From Chelydra serpentina (Eukaryota > Chordata > Testudines > Chelydridae), in the NCBI GenBank assembly GCA_037349315.1, contig JBAIAC010000023.1, positions 40,287,501 to 40,351,500 on the forward strand: DNA of 64,000 nt. Reading direction: 5' to 3'. Shown here in pieces: positions 45,702 to 58,100 of this stretch. Each line of letters opens with the position of its first letter. Within the stretch, counting starts at the first letter, position 1. The notes beneath the pieces were generated by a model. The model did no database searches. It was given only the letters and a program-made list of their open reading frames with translations, and was not told the origin of the DNA. The position numbers and the translations under genes were made by a program.

Positions 45702-46120
45702 TCACATTACATCCACAAAGAACTCACTGGGATTGCCCATGGCCATTCGGAACGACTGTCTACTGGCCGTCAGTTCAGGGGGCACAGAGGCCAGGTCACG
45801 GCCCGGCGGGGCCCCTGGGGGCCCCATGGCAGAAGGCGGTGGAGGCATCAGCAGCATGGGCGGGCTGTAGAGGGGCGGCAGGCCTGGTGGCCCGTACGAC
45901 TGCTGGCTGTGGTGGCTGCGGATGCTGTGAGCCAGGGAGTGCTGGCTGCGCTGGCTGGCTGGCACCGAGCGCTCGCTGGCCGCCCGCTCCCGCCGCATAC
46001 TGCTCCGGGTGGTGTGGTCCGACTCACTGCCACTGCCGCCCGACTTGGACTCGCCGGCCTTCGGGTCTCTCTCCTTTCTCCTCTCACTGCCGCTGCGGTT
46101 CGAACCGCTGCTCCGACTCC
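45702..46120 (-). CDS. DVL3: DVL3 exon 15: C-terminal tail and stop
   Basis: 419 bp of coding sequence. The acceptor CTTCTTGCAG precedes 46120. It opens [20 protein letters not shown], has [20 protein letters not shown] and the PPxY-type PPLY motif, then ends [20 protein letters not shown] before the stop at 45702-45704. The 194-residue plus-strand frame over it is an antisense shadow. Confidence 0.97.
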
Positions 46121-49100
46121 CTGCAAGAAGCCCAAGGCAAGGTTAGGGAATGGCCCCGACAGTGCACCCCAACACGCAACCCCAGCCGGCACGGCAGGGG
46201 AAGGGAGAGACTAGAATAAAAGGAACCTCCCCTAAGCCAAGGCCACAGCACATGGCCTTGGTAAAAACTGCAGAGAGGAACCAGCCAGACCCCAGCCAGG
46301 AAGGGCAGAAGCAGCCAAAGCAGGGCCTTTGGTCATTCCGAGATCTTTCTACAGTTTGTACTGGACTTTCCCTGCCCTGTGCTGATTGATTGTTCGCTCC
46401 AACTCTCTCCCTGTCTCTTCACCTCAGCTTCGCTCCACACCTGCCCCCTCACCCTCTTCTCTCCTTGCTGTCCCCCCTTCTCTTCCATGCCCCCTCTCCC
46501 TTCCCTTGTCTTTCCATGCAGCTGATACTCTCTGAACTACCCCCCCCCCAAATAAAGACTCAACATTTAAAGAGTCACAGAAGTAACATGCCATTTGCTG
46601 CCATCACGTTGTTCGCTCTGCTTATGTGTTCCACCCCGTGTCTGTCTCGTCTAGCCACATTGTAAGATCTTCAGGGCCAGGACTCTCTGCTACTCTGTAT
46701 TTGGACAGGCCTAGCGTCGGTCTTGGGTGGTCCTCAGGCACTACCATAATAAACCTGACCAACGACAGGGCTCAAGCTGGCCTCCTTTCAAACTCTGCCC
46801 CCTAGCCCAATAGAGGCTCTGTGACCGGAGGTATCGTACACTGGTTTCATCATGCCCAGGATCTAGCCTGTGGCAATGGCCCATACTTGATGCTTCAAAG
46901 CAGCTCTGCAATGCACCTGTCCAAATGTGCTGTGTGCACGCGCATGAGAGGGAGACATATGCCTCGTTCCAGGAGCTGACCCAGATCTTGGCTTGCTCTC
47001 CAAAGGTGTTCAGGAAAATACCCCAATGGCACATTTCAGTTCCTTTCATTCATTTACCTTCACTGTGCTGGCTGCCTGCACTGCCCCCACCATAGCTGTA
47101 GCCTGGGTCAGGGAATCCTGGGTGGGGGTTGTATGGATGAGGCGGTGGGTATTGATATGGGAAAGCCATGGGCCACGGTGCAGCTCCTGGGTGGGGGAGT
47201 GGAGCCAACGTATCCTGATCTGAGGCTCCACTGGATCCGTCATGATCATGCAGGGACAGGTTAGCCATGTCTGGAGAGAAGCAAATAGAGAACCTGGGTT
47301 AGGCCTGGAATGAAAACAGCCATGTACAGTGGGACGACCATGACAGGTAATCATGGGGTACCCGCAAGAGGGGCAGAAGATTTCAGGGGGCAGCTATGGA
47401 CACCTCCTTGCCAGACACCAGCCCGGGCTATGTTGGGAGTTACAGTTTCCCCACTTGGTCAGAGAGAGGATCAGTGATCTGCTAGATAGTCATAAACCAG
47501 CTCAGAAGAGAAAGGACAACATCAGAGCTGGCCAGACACCCTTAGGTCTGTCTCTCTCTCTCCCTTCACTTCTCATCCCTCTCAGGTGAGCCAGGTGTCC
47601 TTGGGTCTCAGCTCCCTGCCCATTCCTCCAAGGACAGTGCAGACTCTGATAGCATTGAGCGCCACTCAGGGGTTTAGGTTTAGCCCAGGATCAAAGAAAG
47701 GTGACGTTTTACTCTTCCCTGCCCTGCCCAGGAGAAAGGATTGTGCAGCAGAGGATGGTGACATGTGGCTGCACAGTAATATACCGAGAACCGGAGAGTA
47801 GTATGGAAGGGGTTCAGGCTTGCAGTCTAGAGGTGACAAACCACTGCAAGGCTGTCCTCAGAGAGTTGTCAGGGCAGAGCAGAGCGTCTCCTTTCAGCAG
47901 CCCTTCCCCCCCCCACCCCCACCGAACAGCACTAGAGTAGGGGGGTCGTACTGCCGCAGAGGTCTCCGAAGATGTAGTAGCACTGCTCGGAGAAGGTGAT
48001 CTTGTTCACAGTGTGTCGGATGTAGCCGGCCTTCAGCAGGTTGCTGGCGTACTTGCGGGATTCTCGCCGGTCTGTAAAACCTTCCACGTGGTGATAGAGC
48101 CAATCCACCACGTCTGAACCTGCCATGAGATTAACCACAGAGCACGGTGAAACGCAGCCAGGACAGGAAGGGCTGGCTCTGGAGGCAGACAAGGATGGCC
48201 TGAACTTGTTCCGGGGGTGAGGGATGGGAGTGGTCCATGGGTGAGAGAGGCGCAGGGACACTCCTAGGGGCAGCACAAGGCCAAGGATTCTATTTGTTTC
48301 CCTAGCACAACCAACAGGACGAGCCAATGGGACATAATGGTGAAGGATGCTCCCTTGGCATAGGTCCCCAAACAGGGTCCCCTCACACAGGGAAGGTGCC
48401 TGTCTACCCATGTGTCTACCCTTCCCCCAGTCCCAGGGGAGGAAGTGGCTGCCTCTTACCGATAAAGGCATTGGGGATGGTGATCTTCAGCCACATGCGG
48501 TCGCGCACCTCCAGACCTGACTCGGGGGAGGCCATGGCTTTGACGATGGTGGCCATGTCGCTGTGGATGGACAGGTGAAAGTCATCGAGGCCTGTGAGGT
48601 GGACGAAGGGAAGGGAGGCAGAGATGAGAGGGGACGGAAGAGGCCACAGAGCCACATGGAGGTGTCACACACAAGGGGATGGGCCAGGGAACAATACATC
48701 GCAGGCACACCCCATAACACCGAGGAACTGGCCAACACACTGCAGCACCCGTTGGTCTAGATCTTCTCAGCTTTCTTCCCTCGCAAAACCAAACCAAAAA
48801 CTGCCTCTGGCCAGCAGCAGCTGCTGCTAAGTTTGCAAGGCTCTGAAAGCCGGCTTCGTGCCAGATGCTGGTTTAGCTGGGAAATTAAACTGGCACCTTC
48901 CAGCTTTGCCAGAAAGTCCAGTCTCACTAGCTCAGAAAAGAACCAGTGCCATGCCCCGGCTCTGTCCTCACAGCACCATTTACCAGTGACACCACCAACC
49001 CCCCAAAATACAACTAAACCATTCCCATAACTAAGCGGCTTCCTTGCCAGGGCCTCTCTGCTCCCGGCAGCTCTCCTACAGTCCTCCTGGAGGCCATCTG

Positions 49101-52100
49101 CCTGAGCATCTGGCTCCAGGGCCTACCACAGAGCCAGCCTGCTTCCTATAGCTCTCCTCACTCAACTGAGCTCTTTCAGCCTTGATAGGAATCAGGTGCC
49201 CATCCAGCAATCACCTTACCCTTTGCAAACTACCCAGAACAGGATGGGGCCTAATGGGACCTCAGAACAGGGCTGGCTGGCTCCAGGCCCCCGGCCCTTA
49301 CAGGGCAGACCTCCCTGTTACAGCTACCTTTGAATTACCTGCCTGTAGCTGAAAGGTCCAACCCCAAGCTCTCTCCCTCCCAGCCACCACAGGTCTCTGA
49401 TCAGTGCACTAATTCAAACAGAGGTGCACCCTCACGCACACCCAGCAGGGCATTTCTTCCTGGCCCTGCTCACTTTTCCCAAGGCATTCCTTGCGTGGCT
49501 GACATCACCTCCCCTCCCACTAGCACAGTCTCCTCCTGCCTCCTCCCTTCGCCTTTCTAACTATCTGAAGAGTTACGCACTGGAACAAGCTGCCAAGGGA
49601 GGTTTTGGAATCCCTGTCATCGGAGGTTTTTAAGACCAGGCTGGACAACCACTCGTCAGGGATGGTCTAGGTTTACTTGGTCCTGCCTCAGCATCGGGGG
49701 AATGACCCCTCAAGGTTCCTTCCAACCCTGTGTTTCTACGTCACTCAGCCTCTCCTGTTGTCCTTGTCTGGAGAGCAGGAAAACTGACGTGAATTTGCCC
49801 ACCCAAAGCTTGTACTTGTCCTGGGCTTTTGGGCAAGAGGACTTTTCTTAGCCTTCACCAGCACCACCCCCAGGTGCCTGCCTGTAGAATTCTTCCCACC
49901 CCAGCCATGCTCTCCTGGTCCTTGCCTGGAGGGAGATCCTGTTCCTCCAGTCCCCACTCCTGCTGGTAGGGAGTTCCCCTTGGTCGCTGGATCCCCCTTC
50001 CCTAGCCCCACCCCAGGCCTCTGGTTTCTGCCAGTGCAGATGTATTGCTCCCGTCAGGCTGGGGTGCCGGCAGGCACAGCGCAGGTGACTGGAAGCCGTG
50101 CAGTGGGAGGAGCACACAGGCACAGGGACTTACGTTCGGTCTCTGGGATGGAGCTGGTGATGGAGGAGCTGGTGGAAGTGATTGTGCTCATGGATGGGCT
50201 CATACCGTACGCCGGGTAGGTGCCAGTCATCGCTGCCGTGTGGGAAACCCAGGCTGCCGGGTCGATGGGTCGGATGGGCTCACCTAGAGCGAATGCAGAG
50301 ACGATCAGATGCTGTCTGAGAATCATTCCCTCATGAAACCCACCTCTAGGGGGCGCCCTGGGCAGCCCCTTCCTTCCCCAGCATCAGCCCGGACTCACCC
50401 GGATCGGAGCATGGAGAGTCTGGCCCAGCCCAGATCCGCTGGGGAGCAACTGGGAGAGAAAAAAGAGAGGGAGGGTCAGCAAGAGGGGCGCAGAGGGAGA
50501 GAGTCCCCCTATGGCTCAGTGGCAGCAATCTGGGGGGGGTGTTTCTCCTTCCTCTGGAGCTCCGAGCAGGTGACCTCCCCGCCCTGGTTAGGTGGGTATG
50601 TCCCAGGCATGATGTGGGGGAGGAGGGTGGGCACTGGGGGACTTCAGCTCTCCTAGCTGTGGGACACAAGGAGAGGGAGACTGTGGTGCTCAAAGGTCTG
50701 CACTGCACCGGGGCCTTGAGGCCATAGCGGAGGGAGGGGGGGGGGCGCAACCCCCAACGACCCCACATTCAGTCTCAGTCTCACAGCAAACAGACAGGAA
50801 ATAAAGCAAACAAGCAGGTGCTCGCGGCGAGGCTCTCACACGGGCTGGGCACCAGCGTTAAGGGCGAGTCAGCAATCCACTTACTCCGGGGTAACGAGAA
50901 GCAGCCCCTGGGGCTGGGGTCCCAGCACTTGGCCACAGTCAGGGTGATTGGCCTGCAGCAGAAACACAACCGTTTTTGCAACCTGCGCACAGGCCAGCAG
51001 GCAACGCAACCAGGCTGCTCTCATCAAGGGGCTGGCCCTCAGTGGCCACGACCTGCTCCCTCGGAGGCAGTTTAGGTACAGGCCTGCTGGCAGGCTGCCA
51101 GCACAGATCCCTCAGCTAGGGATCACCCCCTAGGTGGCACAGCCGGTAACAAGGAAGGCAGTGGGAACGGCAGGGGCATTCAGCAAACCCAGCCTAGGGA
51201 GAAAGGAGGGGCTCGGGGCAGGGAACCAGTGCTGGGACACTTGTCATGACCTGACCACGGAGACATTCCCAGCTCCAACTCTTGCTTTGGGCTCTTTCAA
51301 GGTTATTCATAGAACACCCAGGAGTCAGAGCGATACTAACAAGGAGAGGGCGTTTGAGGGTCCTGGGCCTCCACCCCAGACCCAGCATAAGAGGGGTGGG
51401 GGTCTGGCTGCTGAGGCCAGCAGGGGTTGCTGCCCTCAGACACATGGGCTGGCCGCATTACCAGTGTCTGAGGAGCCAGAGCAAAGGGGACTGTAGCCTA
51501 GTAGGAGATGCAGGTTTGGGGGCGACCTGCCCCACACAGGCGAGCTGGTGGGTGGAGTGGGGGAAAGCAACCTACCCCGGCTTGTGCACGATCTCCCTCA
51601 GCACACGCACTGCATCATCGTTGCTCATGTTCTCAAAGTTGATATCGTTCACCTGCAAACAAGGCAAACAGGCTGAATCCCAGAGACACGGCTGTAGGCT
51701 GGGCTCCTTCTGAGAGGAGCTTCTGCGACTTGGCCCGTCAGTCTGTGAGCAGGGGCTCCATTCTGCCCCGAGTTCCTGACTGTCACTGTCCCAGCCCCGG
51801 CTGTGAGGCGTGCAGTACCTGCAAGAGCATGTCTCCCGGCTCGATCCTGCCATCGGCCGCTACTGCGCCCCCCTTCATGATGGAGCCGATATAGATGCCA
51901 CCGTCGCCGCGCTCATTGCTCTGTCCCACGATGGAGATGCCCAAGAAGTTGTACTTCTCTGCAGGGATGGGCGGAGAACGAGCACAGTCAGAGCAGGAAG
52001 GGACAGCAAAGCCTCACTGCATTGGCCCTAGAGCCCCACACCTGGGCAATCCCCCTCCACTAGTCCCAGCCACACAGCCACCCTCCTCCAGCCCCTCAAG

Positions 52101-55100
52101 TGGCTTCCTGGCTCCTTCCTCCCTTCCCAGCTCAGCCCTGATCTCCTCAGCCTCCCAACGCTCTGTGTGCTCCCCACTTCCTTTCCCCGGAGAACTGGAG
52201 TATGGGGATGAGAGCAGAGTTAACTGCTACTCTGCCGTGCTCCTGCCTTGCATCCTCCTCCACCTGGCCCTGTGTGCCAAGCACTGGAAGGGCACTGCAC
52301 ATCTTGACACAGACAGAGACTCATTTTGGGCTCCACGTCCGAGTTTTCTATTCTTCCCTTGCCCTCCCCATGCGCATCTTGGCCTCTTAGGCTCCCAGAC
52401 AGAAAGCAGCTGGGAAGCAACAGTGGGGTAACGTGGTACATGGGACACAGAAGGAACTAGCTCAGGTTGGGGGAGAAGAGGCTGACACTCATCCTGGACC
52501 AAATACCACTCCCCCCCGCCACCCCAATCCCAACCACATTCTTGCAAACTGGCAAATCTTTAAGGGGATTAATGCTTCAGGACCAGTCAGTTTCCCCAGG
52601 GGACCCTCTCCCTTCACTACCTCCCCACTCCTCCATCTCCCTGTTCCCCCGCTGCACCTCCTGATCTCACTCCTGGAGCTCGGGAGCGCCTCGGGCCCAA
52701 ACAGAAAGACAGTCTCTCACTCACCCATGTTTAGAGTGACTGTGATGATGTTCAGAGACATAGTTGAGTCTGTGATGCTGCTGAAGGACGATGACTGCAA
52801 CACAATGAGGCACAATGAGACGTCCCCCTGCTCCCTGGCCCAAGCACAGTCCCTGTCAGTTTTCACTGCTCTCTGACCCCAATCCCTCCCGCTTCCTGTA
52901 CACTGTTCCTATGCTTCCCACTGTCCCCTGTAGCGCTGTCCCCATGCTCCCACCTCTGACCACTGTTCCCTCTAAGCTGTGAGCGTGTGCGCACGCACAC
53001 AGATCCTAAACCCTGCGCACACGGTGAAACACCGCGCGGACAAAAATTTGCACAGAAGAAATTTTTTTGCGCACACGGCCTGTCAAAAATTAGAGGGAAC
53101 ATTGCCTCTGACCCCACCCTAGTCACTGCAGGAAGCTCCACAAACAGACTGGTGGCTGCACCCCTCACATTCCCACTGGGACAGGGACAAGAAAGGCCGT
53201 TGGTCCTAGCAGCAGCACTGACCCAGAAGGGTTTGTGGTACTTTCACCAGCACATTCTCAGCACTTGGGCCAGGTTTGCAGTGCCTGGAGATTCCACCAG
53301 CTGAGTTCCTGGGGGCCAGGGTGAAGCCTAGCCCCCACGTGGGAGTGGGAAGGGGTATGCCACAGGCTCCAGAAAGCCCAGGCCCAGCTTTGCAATTGCC
53401 CTCCCAAGAGATGTACCCGCTCGATGCGTGGGGCCTTCTGTTTCCGCCGGCGTCGCTTGTGCCTTCTCATCAGGCGGGAGGCGCTGCTCTGCTCTGTCGA
53501 GCTGCTAAACCTGCCGGCAAAGAAGACAGTCAGCTCCACTGCCCGCGAGGGTCAAGAGAAGACGGGTCTGTCAGCAAGATGGCCACAAGGGAGGAGCAGG
53601 GTGAGAGAACGCTGCAGGCCAGGACTAGGGGCAGCAACAAAGCTGTGTGGGGAGCAGAAGGACTGTAATAGCAGAGGGGGCTGCTGGTTGGGATTGAGGG
53701 CCACTAGCTAAGGGAAGAGCCCTGAAGGACGGGACTGAGGTGTCCTGATTTGGCATCTCCTTGGCGCTAAGAGTGAAAGAGGTGCCCACGTTCTCCCAGG
53801 CCTCACGCTCTCCTACCTGCTGGTGGAGTCATCCTCATCCGAGTCGAAGAAGCTGGTGGTCTCCAATTCGCTGCTCATGAGAGTAGAAGAGCTCTCGTAC
53901 CCACCGAGGTCTCGGCGCCGCTCTCCTTTTGCCGTCCCATTCACTCTGGGTGCTGGGGAGAGAAAGGGGTCAGCACTTGTGGGAGATACAGGAAGATGCT
54001 GCATCCCGGCCTCCTGCAGGAGCACCAGATGGGCTCAGCACTTCACAAGGAGGAATCTTGGGGCTCAAAAGGAATTCCGAGGGGAGGAACCTGGCCATCA
54101 AACACCCCACTGGGAGCAAGGGTGGAAGCCATAATGATCCCTACAGAGTAGGGAAGGTTACTCGGAGATGGTACCTCTGGGTGAGAGGTGCCAGGCTGCG
54201 GGCAGTGAGAGTGCAGTGCAGTGCCAGCCCAGACTGGGAACCACTCTCTCCTCCATCTCAGTCTTTCACTGGGAAGGGTTAGAGCCCAACACGGGTGCCT
54301 GTGGGCCCTGGACCTTCTGCAGCTCTGTCCCTTGTAGACACATGTCCTGCCTGTAGGTGCTGGGAAGCAGCCTCTCCCCAAGTGCAGCAGCAGAGAGGTG
54401 CCTTGCCCAGTGGGACGCAGTCCCTGCCCCCTGTGGTATCTAGGGGCAATGGGTGTTCTGCCCCTCCCTCCCCCCCCCCGAGACTCATGTCCAACACTTT
54501 GAGGTGACACATGGGTACACTAGGATCCGGGGGCTAGCTCACGGTAGTGGTACGAGGTTGTCACACCCTTGGGATCCTGCTGCTCGTGCTGGGGGATTTA
54601 CCCTCACTGCTGCCCTGATTGCACGGCAGGAGACGGTGCACAAGCTCCGTAGGGCACTATGGACACTGCTCTTCATGCCTGGAGCAGCTCCCTCCCTGCG
54701 CCCCAGCTATGCCCCTCAGAGGCTCCAGTCAGATCATCAGGGCTCACCATGTTCAGGCCCGTCTTTCCGGCGAGGTCTCTCCCTCTGTGATGAAACCACT
54801 GAATCTGTCTCCGTCTCGTTATCCAGGTTCTCCCGACTCCCCCCGGTGTTGGGACTGCAGAGGGGTGATACGTCCAACAGAGAACTCAGTGGTTCCCCAA
54901 GGACACAAAGGGGCCCCCCTCACCTCCCGGCATTCCCTGCTCTGACAGTTATGCTGCACTTCTCAAGTTGTATTTCCTGTTATCCCCTCACTTCTGAGGG
55001 GCACACTGGGGCCACTGGATGACAGCTTCCACCCGCCCTTTCTAGTGTGGGACTGGGACATGTGGGACTTGGGGTGCACACAGCCCCAGCACAGGACAGC

Positions 55101-58100
55101 GGAGTGGGGGTGCAATCTGAGTCCCACACTGGGATGGAGCTGGGAGGCAAAGCAGTTCAGGGAGCAGTCTCCCCACTCCCTGCCAAGCCCTCAGTGAAAT
55201 ACGCTGGTACCATTTTTAAAAGAAAAGGGAGATGGAAACCTTTCATGTGTGATGGGCAAGAGGAGATCAAAGCAACAGCAGCAGGTGGTGTGGGTCCTCT
55301 TGCTACATGCCCTGCTTGTCAAACGATCAAAGAACTCTAGTCCTAGCGCTCGTTACTCCATTCCCAGCTCCACCCCCCAAGGGACCCTGTCCTAGCACTC
55401 CATTCCCAGCCCCACTTCTGCCAGCTTGCATCCCTACCATGCTGGCTAGCCCCTGCCCTTCCATCCCTCTCCCCATCTTGGGTTGTGACGAATGGGATCA
55501 TGTGGCCACTCCCAGCTCAGAGCTAACCTGACAGCTCGGGAAGCCCACTGAGATGCGTCTTCACATGACTTACTGGAAGGAGGGAGGCCTGGAGTCCCCA
55601 ATGCCCCCAGTACGCTCCATGGAGGGCGGCAGCTCCGGCTGGTTATCGGCACAGACAGACCCCCCATCTGAGTGCGACCCCTCCGCAGACACCAGCTGGA
55701 GAGAGGAGAGAAAGGGAACGAAGCGGCTCAGGAACAGGGTGGGAGCCTCAGCGTGAGGGATATTTACAACTGCACTGGCCCCAGGACCAACTGGGGCTTC
55801 CAGATCTCCAGCCCCTAGGAGCTGGTGGAAGAGGAGGGCTGGGCTATGCCCAACCCTGGAGGAGACCCCAATGTGCTTTCCATCCTGACCTTTCCAAGTA
55901 CTCTGCAAACCCACAACCTCAGACAGACCATGGGGCGTGGGCACGGCCTGTAAGCTGCCCTGTGAGGATCTCAGTGCCTCGCCCAGAGCAGAAACTAAGC
56001 ACCAGGGCTTTGTGTTCTGCACAACATTGTGTTATATTGGCCATGAAGTAACCTAGATGGTATGTGTTTTGGGACAGCACCAAGCACAGCGAGACCCCAA
56101 TCTGGACTGGGGCCTCTGGGCACTATTGTAAACAACCAAACCACCCACCGCCTGAGCCCAGGCTCAGAGAATAGGATACAGTGCGTATCACCACCAAGGC
56201 ACCAACGCCAGCATACCCCCCAGGCAGGGAGAACTGGCTGGCTCAGGAGGGTTGGGGAAAGGACAGAACGCTCCAGCCAAGTTATGGAGCTGTTTGATGA
56301 TGGCACAAGCTGAGGCAGTTTCTAACTGGATATATCCCTCCACACTGCTGCCAAGCTGTGTTTGAAAGTGGTTTAGCTGGCACCACATTTAAGCATGATT
56401 CCCAAACTTGGTCTGTAGAAGAGGTGGGGACCTAAGTCACTCAATCAAACGCAGCCTAGGAGAGTAGTGATCAGAAGTCACTTCCCTATGAGGGCTGATC
56501 AATAGCCTCTGAGACAGAGAAACCGAGGCCACGTGGGCTAGGGAGAAAGAGGAGCCAGCCGGGAGGGACAGAGGCAGCCAAAGCAGGGACCATTGGTTCC
56601 TTGGAGAACTGTCTACAGTTTTCACTGGACTTTCTCTGCCCTGTGTTGACTGACTGTTTGCTCCAATCTTCACCTCAGCATCACTCCTCCTACCTTCTTG
56701 TCCCCTTCTCTGTCTCTCTCCTGCTCCATCCCTTCAATGTGCCCTCTCCCTTCCTGTTAGCTGATCGCCCCAAACTAAACCAACCATGAAAAGAAAAATC
56801 AAATTATAGAACAAACATGCCGTTTGCGGCCATCACTGTTCACTCTGCTTGTGTGTTCTACCCCTTCCTCTGTCTGCTCTATTTAGACTGTACAATCTTC
56901 AGGGCAGGGACTGTCTGTCTGTTCTGTGTTTGTACAGTGCCTAGCACCCTGGGGTTCTGGTCCACAACCAGAGATGCTAGGCACTACAATAATACAAACA
57001 ATAAATTAATACCCGTCCACTGTTTCCCCTTTCATTGCTGGGCTTGGCTGCCCCAGATATGTCTCCTGCATGGCATGTTCCCTACACTGGAGAGAAAGGG
57101 GATTGGCAGTGAGTTTTCTCCAGGCCCAAGGAGAGGATTCTGACACTGTCCCTCGGTCTTGGCCCAGTGCAGCCCTAGCACAGGACCCGGTGCAAGTCTG
57201 GAGACAGGCTGAGCAAGAACGACAAGAGAGCTGGAGGAGAGGTACTAGGCCTAGAAAGGGCAGGCCCTGATCTTACTTGCTTGGACCACCTGCGCCCCAG
57301 TTCTTCTACTTAGAGGAGAGGGCCTGATCTTAGGACAAACAGGGAATGCTCCACTGCAGGTAGACAGAGCTCTGGAGAGCACAGGGCCGGAAAGATCACC
57401 AGGAGTGGAAGAGGAGGGACTTGGCTGGCAACTAACTGGCCTTTGCTCTCTCTGATACCATCATATCCTTTCTTCCCTGATGCAGCTGGGGAAAATCCAC
57501 CTGCAGCTCTGCTTTCTGTCAGCAGAGGGCACTGCAGATATTCAGAGACGTGAACAAAGCCCTGGCTCCAATGAGCCCCCAGGCAAGCAGAAACCTTGTT
57601 GCAAAGGAAGGTGGGGGTGAGAGGCTGGGAGGCCCAGGAAAGCGGGATTGATTATGCTGTGTGGTGGGCTCAGGATTAAATTGCCTGCACAAGAGAAGCG
57701 TCAGAGGACAGGTTCTGAAAAGTGCACCCGTGGCCCTCTCCATTTAGATGCTGTGGGAATGAGGCCAGAGAAATAACTAGACAGACAGACAGGGGGCTGG
57801 ATCCAGGCAGTAATCTAACAGCACCAGGCTGGAACACCCCCTCCCCTGTTGGGTGAGGGTCGGTCACTGCTTAGTAACATTCCTGCAGTTTCCCTGCCTC
57901 TTTGGCTGCCCTGAAGGCTTCAGACTCAATCCCCCCTGCTAAAATTAGCACTAGATTCCTGAAATAGCCTCACTCCAGCCTGTCTGGCAGCAGCAGAACA
58001 GACCACACAGCTCCCAAAGCCACCAACTGATGGGGAAGCTTGGGGGGGAAGGGGAGAGTCGGAATGTCAGCTGCGCCCAGAGGGAGCCGAGTGCTACTGC

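Larger units (their letters stand above)
46121..50133 (-). other. DVL3: DVL3 introns 14, 13, 12 and 11 (46121-47057, 47271-47951, 48120-48459, 48592-50133)
   Basis: Introns of 0.34-1.5 kb. They hold the repeat at 46275-46757 and a CR1 3' fragment at 49562-49740. The remainder is unique sequence without an exon candidate. Confidence 0.7.
50284..55573 (-). other. DVL3: DVL3 introns 10 to 3 between exons 11 and 3
   Basis: Compact GC-rich introns of 166-795 bp: 50284-50884, 50953-51575, 51653-51818, 51959-52724, 52795-53416, 53511-53816, 53953-54747 and 54855-55573. The only repeat recognised is the hAT element at 52961-53104. Confidence 0.75.

Noticed and set aside
45635..46219. 194-residue plus-strand open frame
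   Set aside because: Antisense shadow of DVL3 exon 15, whose codon structure and protein are clear on the minus strand.
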